Below, in pieces: positions 7,731 to 9,054 of a stretch of DNA of 9,054 bases. The DNA comes from Treponema sp. (GTDB taxonomy: Bacteria > Spirochaetota > Spirochaetia > Treponematales > Breznakiellaceae), in the NCBI GenBank assembly GCA_031258265.1, contig JAIRNB010000129.1:1-9054 (forward strand), given 5' to 3'. Numbering within the stretch: the stretch's first letter is position 1; each line of letters starts with the position of its first letter. A program made the translations under genes and the position numbers. Below the pieces are notes generated by a model, which saw only the letters and a program-made list of their open reading frames with translations, searched no databases and was not told the DNA's origin.

Positions 7731-8536
7731 AGAATCTCTAACTCAAATCCCAGGGACCGGGCCAGGGATTCCCAGGGACCGGGAAAAGGGGCGTCCCCCT
7801 CCGGGCCGCCGCTCAAGCGGACATAAAAACGGCGAAAAGGAAGGCCGGCGGAACGGAGGCCCCCCTCATCCAAAAGGGATTCGATACGCCGGGTAATTCC
7901 CTCCACCGATTCGTAGACGGTAATATCCGGCGCCGCCTCCCGCCTGAATTCCTCCAGCAAAAAAAGAAAATGGGTACAGCCAAGAACCAGGCCGTCCGCC
8001 CCGGCGGCCCGCAGCCGCTCCAGATAGGGGATCAGAACCCGCCGCCTTTCCTCCTCCCCGGCAAGGGCATAACGGTACTCCACAAAATCCACCAGTTCCG
8101 GGGCGGCAATAGGAATAACCTGGGAACCGGCCCCGTAAGCGGCCGCCAGCTCCGCAATGTACGGATCCCTTACCGTCCGGTCCGTTCCCAGCACCCCTAT
8201 GCGGCCCGTCTTTGTCCCCAAAAGCGCGGGTTTAACCGCGGGGACCGTACCCACAAAAGGCAAACGGGGGAAACGCTCCCGTAAAAAAGAGAGGGCGGAA
8301 ACACTGGCGGTATTGCAGGCCAGGACCACCAGCTTGGGGTCCTCCCTGGAAACCAAGTCCGGCACCAGGGCCCCAAGAATATCCAGCAGTTCCCCCCTGC
8401 TCCGCCCGCCGTAGGGAAAATTCCGGCGATCCGCCAGGTACACCACCGATTCCCCCGGATTGCGGGCGGCAAATTCCCTGCAATACGGAATCCCCCCAAT
8501 ACCCGAATCCAAAAAAACGACAGGACGTTTATCCAT
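7727..8536 (-). CDS. murI: Glutamate racemase
   Basis: MurI interconverts L- and D-glutamate without a cofactor and supplies D-Glu for peptidoglycan precursors in the cytoplasm. From the ATG at 8536 the protein has 269 residues, normal for the family. It shows D10-S11-GIGG, PYGGRSRGE (41-49), the first catalytic Cys in ACNTAS (C74), the GTVPAVKPA segment, and the second Cys in GCTHF (C187, H189). The usual aromatic after TH is Tyr, here Phe. I chose the ATG because MDKRPVVFLDSGIGG aligns with family N-termini. A TTG at 8557 would add seven residues but lacks a ribosome-binding site. The ATG overlaps the end of the upstream zinc-ribbon gene by 8 bases (ATGGATAA), and its own stop overlaps the rsgA ATG. 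With no clear Shine-Dalgarno, translational coupling is likely. Confidence 0.96.
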   Translation of the reverse strand: MDKRPVVFLDSGIGGIPYCREFAARNPGESVVYLADRRNFPYGGRSRGELLDILGALVPDLVSREDPKLVVLACNTASVSALSFLRERFPRLPFVGTVPAVKPALLGTKTGRIGVLGTDRTVRDPYIAELAAAYGAGSQVIPIAAPELVDFVEYRYALAGEEERRRVLIPYLERLRAAGADGLVLGCTHFLFLLEEFRREAAPDITVYESVEGITRRIESLLDEGGLRSAGLPFRRFYVRLSGGPEGDAPFPGPWESLARSLGFELEIL

Positions 8537-8837
8537 GCGCGCTAAAAAGATCGTCAAAGGCGGATCGGGCGGAACGGGCGCGCTCCGCCTCTTTTTTTTG
8601 CCCCGGCCCGGGGGAACGGAGGCTGGGATTTAGGGAAAACCAATCGCAAAAATTCGCCCGTTCCCGGTCACCCGGCGGATCGGAAGCCGCCTGAGGCTCC
8701 CGGCAGTCCCCGGAAGAACCGGGACTGAAAAAAAGACAGTTTTTACAGGAACGAATGTCCTTGCCGCAAATTTCGCATCTCAGGGACCGGCCTATGGGCC
8801 CGGCGGCCTTAACAGGACTCCCGCAGTACCAGCACAT
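8529..8837 (-). CDS. Small Cys-rich zinc-ribbon protein of unknown function
   Basis: The 102 residues contain eight Cys, all within the first 64. C2-x2-C5 with C21-x2-C24 would make one zinc ribbon. C31-x2-C34 with C45 and C64 (CREPQA and RANFCDWF contexts) could form a second site. The remaining part is Ser/Arg/Lys-rich and probably disordered, with no signal peptide or membrane segment. I recall similar small proteins with CREPQ and ERANFC motifs in spirochaetes, annotated as hypothetical, but have no function for them. It is the first gene of the murI-rsgA-mutS2 cluster and overlaps murI by 8 bases. No Shine-Dalgarno is visible before the ATG. Roles in nucleic-acid binding or zinc handling are guesses. 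Confidence 0.85.
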   Translation of the reverse strand: MCWYCGSPVKAAGPIGRSLRCEICGKDIRSCKNCLFFSPGSSGDCREPQAASDPPGDRERANFCDWFSLNPSLRSPGPGQKKEAERARSARSAFDDLFSAHG

Positions 8838-8843
8838 AAACCG

Positions 8844-8849
8844 ATTCTA
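8844..8849 (-). promoter_or_regulatory. Possible -10 element (TAGAAT) for the zinc-ribbon/murI/rsgA/mutS2 operon
   Basis: TAGAAT on the - strand would place transcription start at about 8837, the A of the ATG, predicting a leaderless or nearly leaderless message. That fits the missing ribosome-binding site. The nearby TTGACG (8862-8867) is only 12 bases upstream, too close for a standard -35, so the promoter is uncertain. Confidence 0.25.
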
Positions 8850-8918
8850 ACCCGGAATTCCCGTCAAAGCTAGTATTTTGACAGCAGTCACCTGGCGCCG
8901 CCGGCTATTTTGGGCGCA

Positions 8919-9039
8919 TCCCCGTCTTGCTCTCGCAAGGCGGGGACCGGGCTATCGCTGCAATCTTTTGGCTTCGTCAAAAGTATTTCCGCTCTATCCC
9001 TCGCGCTGCTAAAAAATGGCAACCATGCCATTTTTTAGC
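8919..9039. repeat. Non-coding element with three consecutive hairpins
   Basis: There is no gene in 8838-9054. Hairpin 1 (8919-8946) has a 12-bp stem with one G-U pair and loop TCTC. Hairpin 2 (8965-8983) has CTTTTG/CAAAAG plus two more pairs. Hairpin 3 (9008-9039) is a perfect 14-bp stem, GCTAAAAAATGGCA, with loop ACCA. The linkers resemble each other: CTATCGCTGCAATC (8951-8964) and TATTTCCGCTCTATCC (8984-8999). This modular layout looks like a dispersed intergenic repeat rather than a single terminator, although hairpin 3 with its internal T6 tract and later T-rich sequence could also stop transcription. The identity is inferred; I cannot name the family. Confidence 0.5.
9008..9039. terminator. 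Perfect 14-bp hairpin, possible bidirectional terminator
   Basis: The two arms flank the loop ACCA at 9022-9025. Each strand ends the stem with T6 followed by AGC, so the U run lies inside the stem instead of after it; on the + strand TTTACGTTTTT follows. This is not a textbook terminator. It may insulate the - strand operon from whatever lies to the right, or simply be the last unit of the surrounding repeat. Confidence 0.35.
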
Positions 9040-9054
9040 TTTACGTTTTTGCTT

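Noticed and set aside
8555..8557. TTG as the start of murI
   Set aside because: It adds seven residues not seen at MurI N-termini and has no ribosome-binding site. The ATG at 8536 gives the typical family start.
8878..8883. Perfect TTGACA on the + strand as a promoter -35
   Set aside because: The nearest -10-like TATTTT lies 22 bases downstream, too far, and no gene follows on that strand before the window ends.
1..9054. Search for a defence system, mobile element, CRISPR array or tRNA/rRNA
   Set aside because: No transposase, integrase, reverse transcriptase, nuclease cassette, regularly spaced repeats or tRNA-like cloverleaf was seen. All long genes are conserved housekeeping genes.

Overview
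The window looks like ordinary chromosome from a G+C-rich spirochaete, most likely a Treponema-like member of the Spirochaetaceae. The reasons are the order clpX-lon (Borrelia has tig-clpP-clpX-lon-2), the protein sequences, and a small zinc-ribbon gene of a type I associate with these bacteria. The lineage is an inference from gene order and remembered sequence similarity, not from a search. No transposase, integrase, CRISPR array, tRNA or rRNA is visible.

Left arm (1-3738, + strand): the 3' part of clpX, whose start lies outside the window, then lon. Only one codon separates the clpX stop from the lon GTG start, and both are in the same reading frame. Together they encode two ATP-dependent protein-quality-control machines, ClpX (the unfoldase partner of ClpP) and Lon.

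Middle (3739-4326): a 65-codon gene on the - strand converges on lon with 8 bases between the stop codons. Its product carries the same short motif at both ends, resembling the N-terminal CheY-P-binding peptide of the flagellar switch protein FliM. From there to mutS2 is a gene-free stretch of about 380 bases rich in inverted repeats. It includes a likely terminator for the - strand operon.

Right arm (4327-8837, - strand): a tightly packed operon, transcribed right to left. It encodes a small Cys-rich zinc-ribbon protein, glutamate racemase (MurI), the circularly permuted ribosome-assembly GTPase RsgA, and MutS2. Every junction overlaps (8, 4 and 4 bases), so translation is probably coupled. 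RsgA matures the 30S subunit and MutS2 of other bacteria acts on recombination intermediates and collided ribosomes, so two of the four genes may share a ribosome theme. MurI supplies D-glutamate for the cell wall.

Right end (8838-9054): non-coding DNA with three consecutive hairpins separated by two related short sequences. It looks like a dispersed intergenic repeat or structured RNA and is the least explained part of the window. The rest is mainly housekeeping; the items most worth a second look are the small FliM-motif protein, this right-end element and the altered Smr-domain motifs of MutS2.
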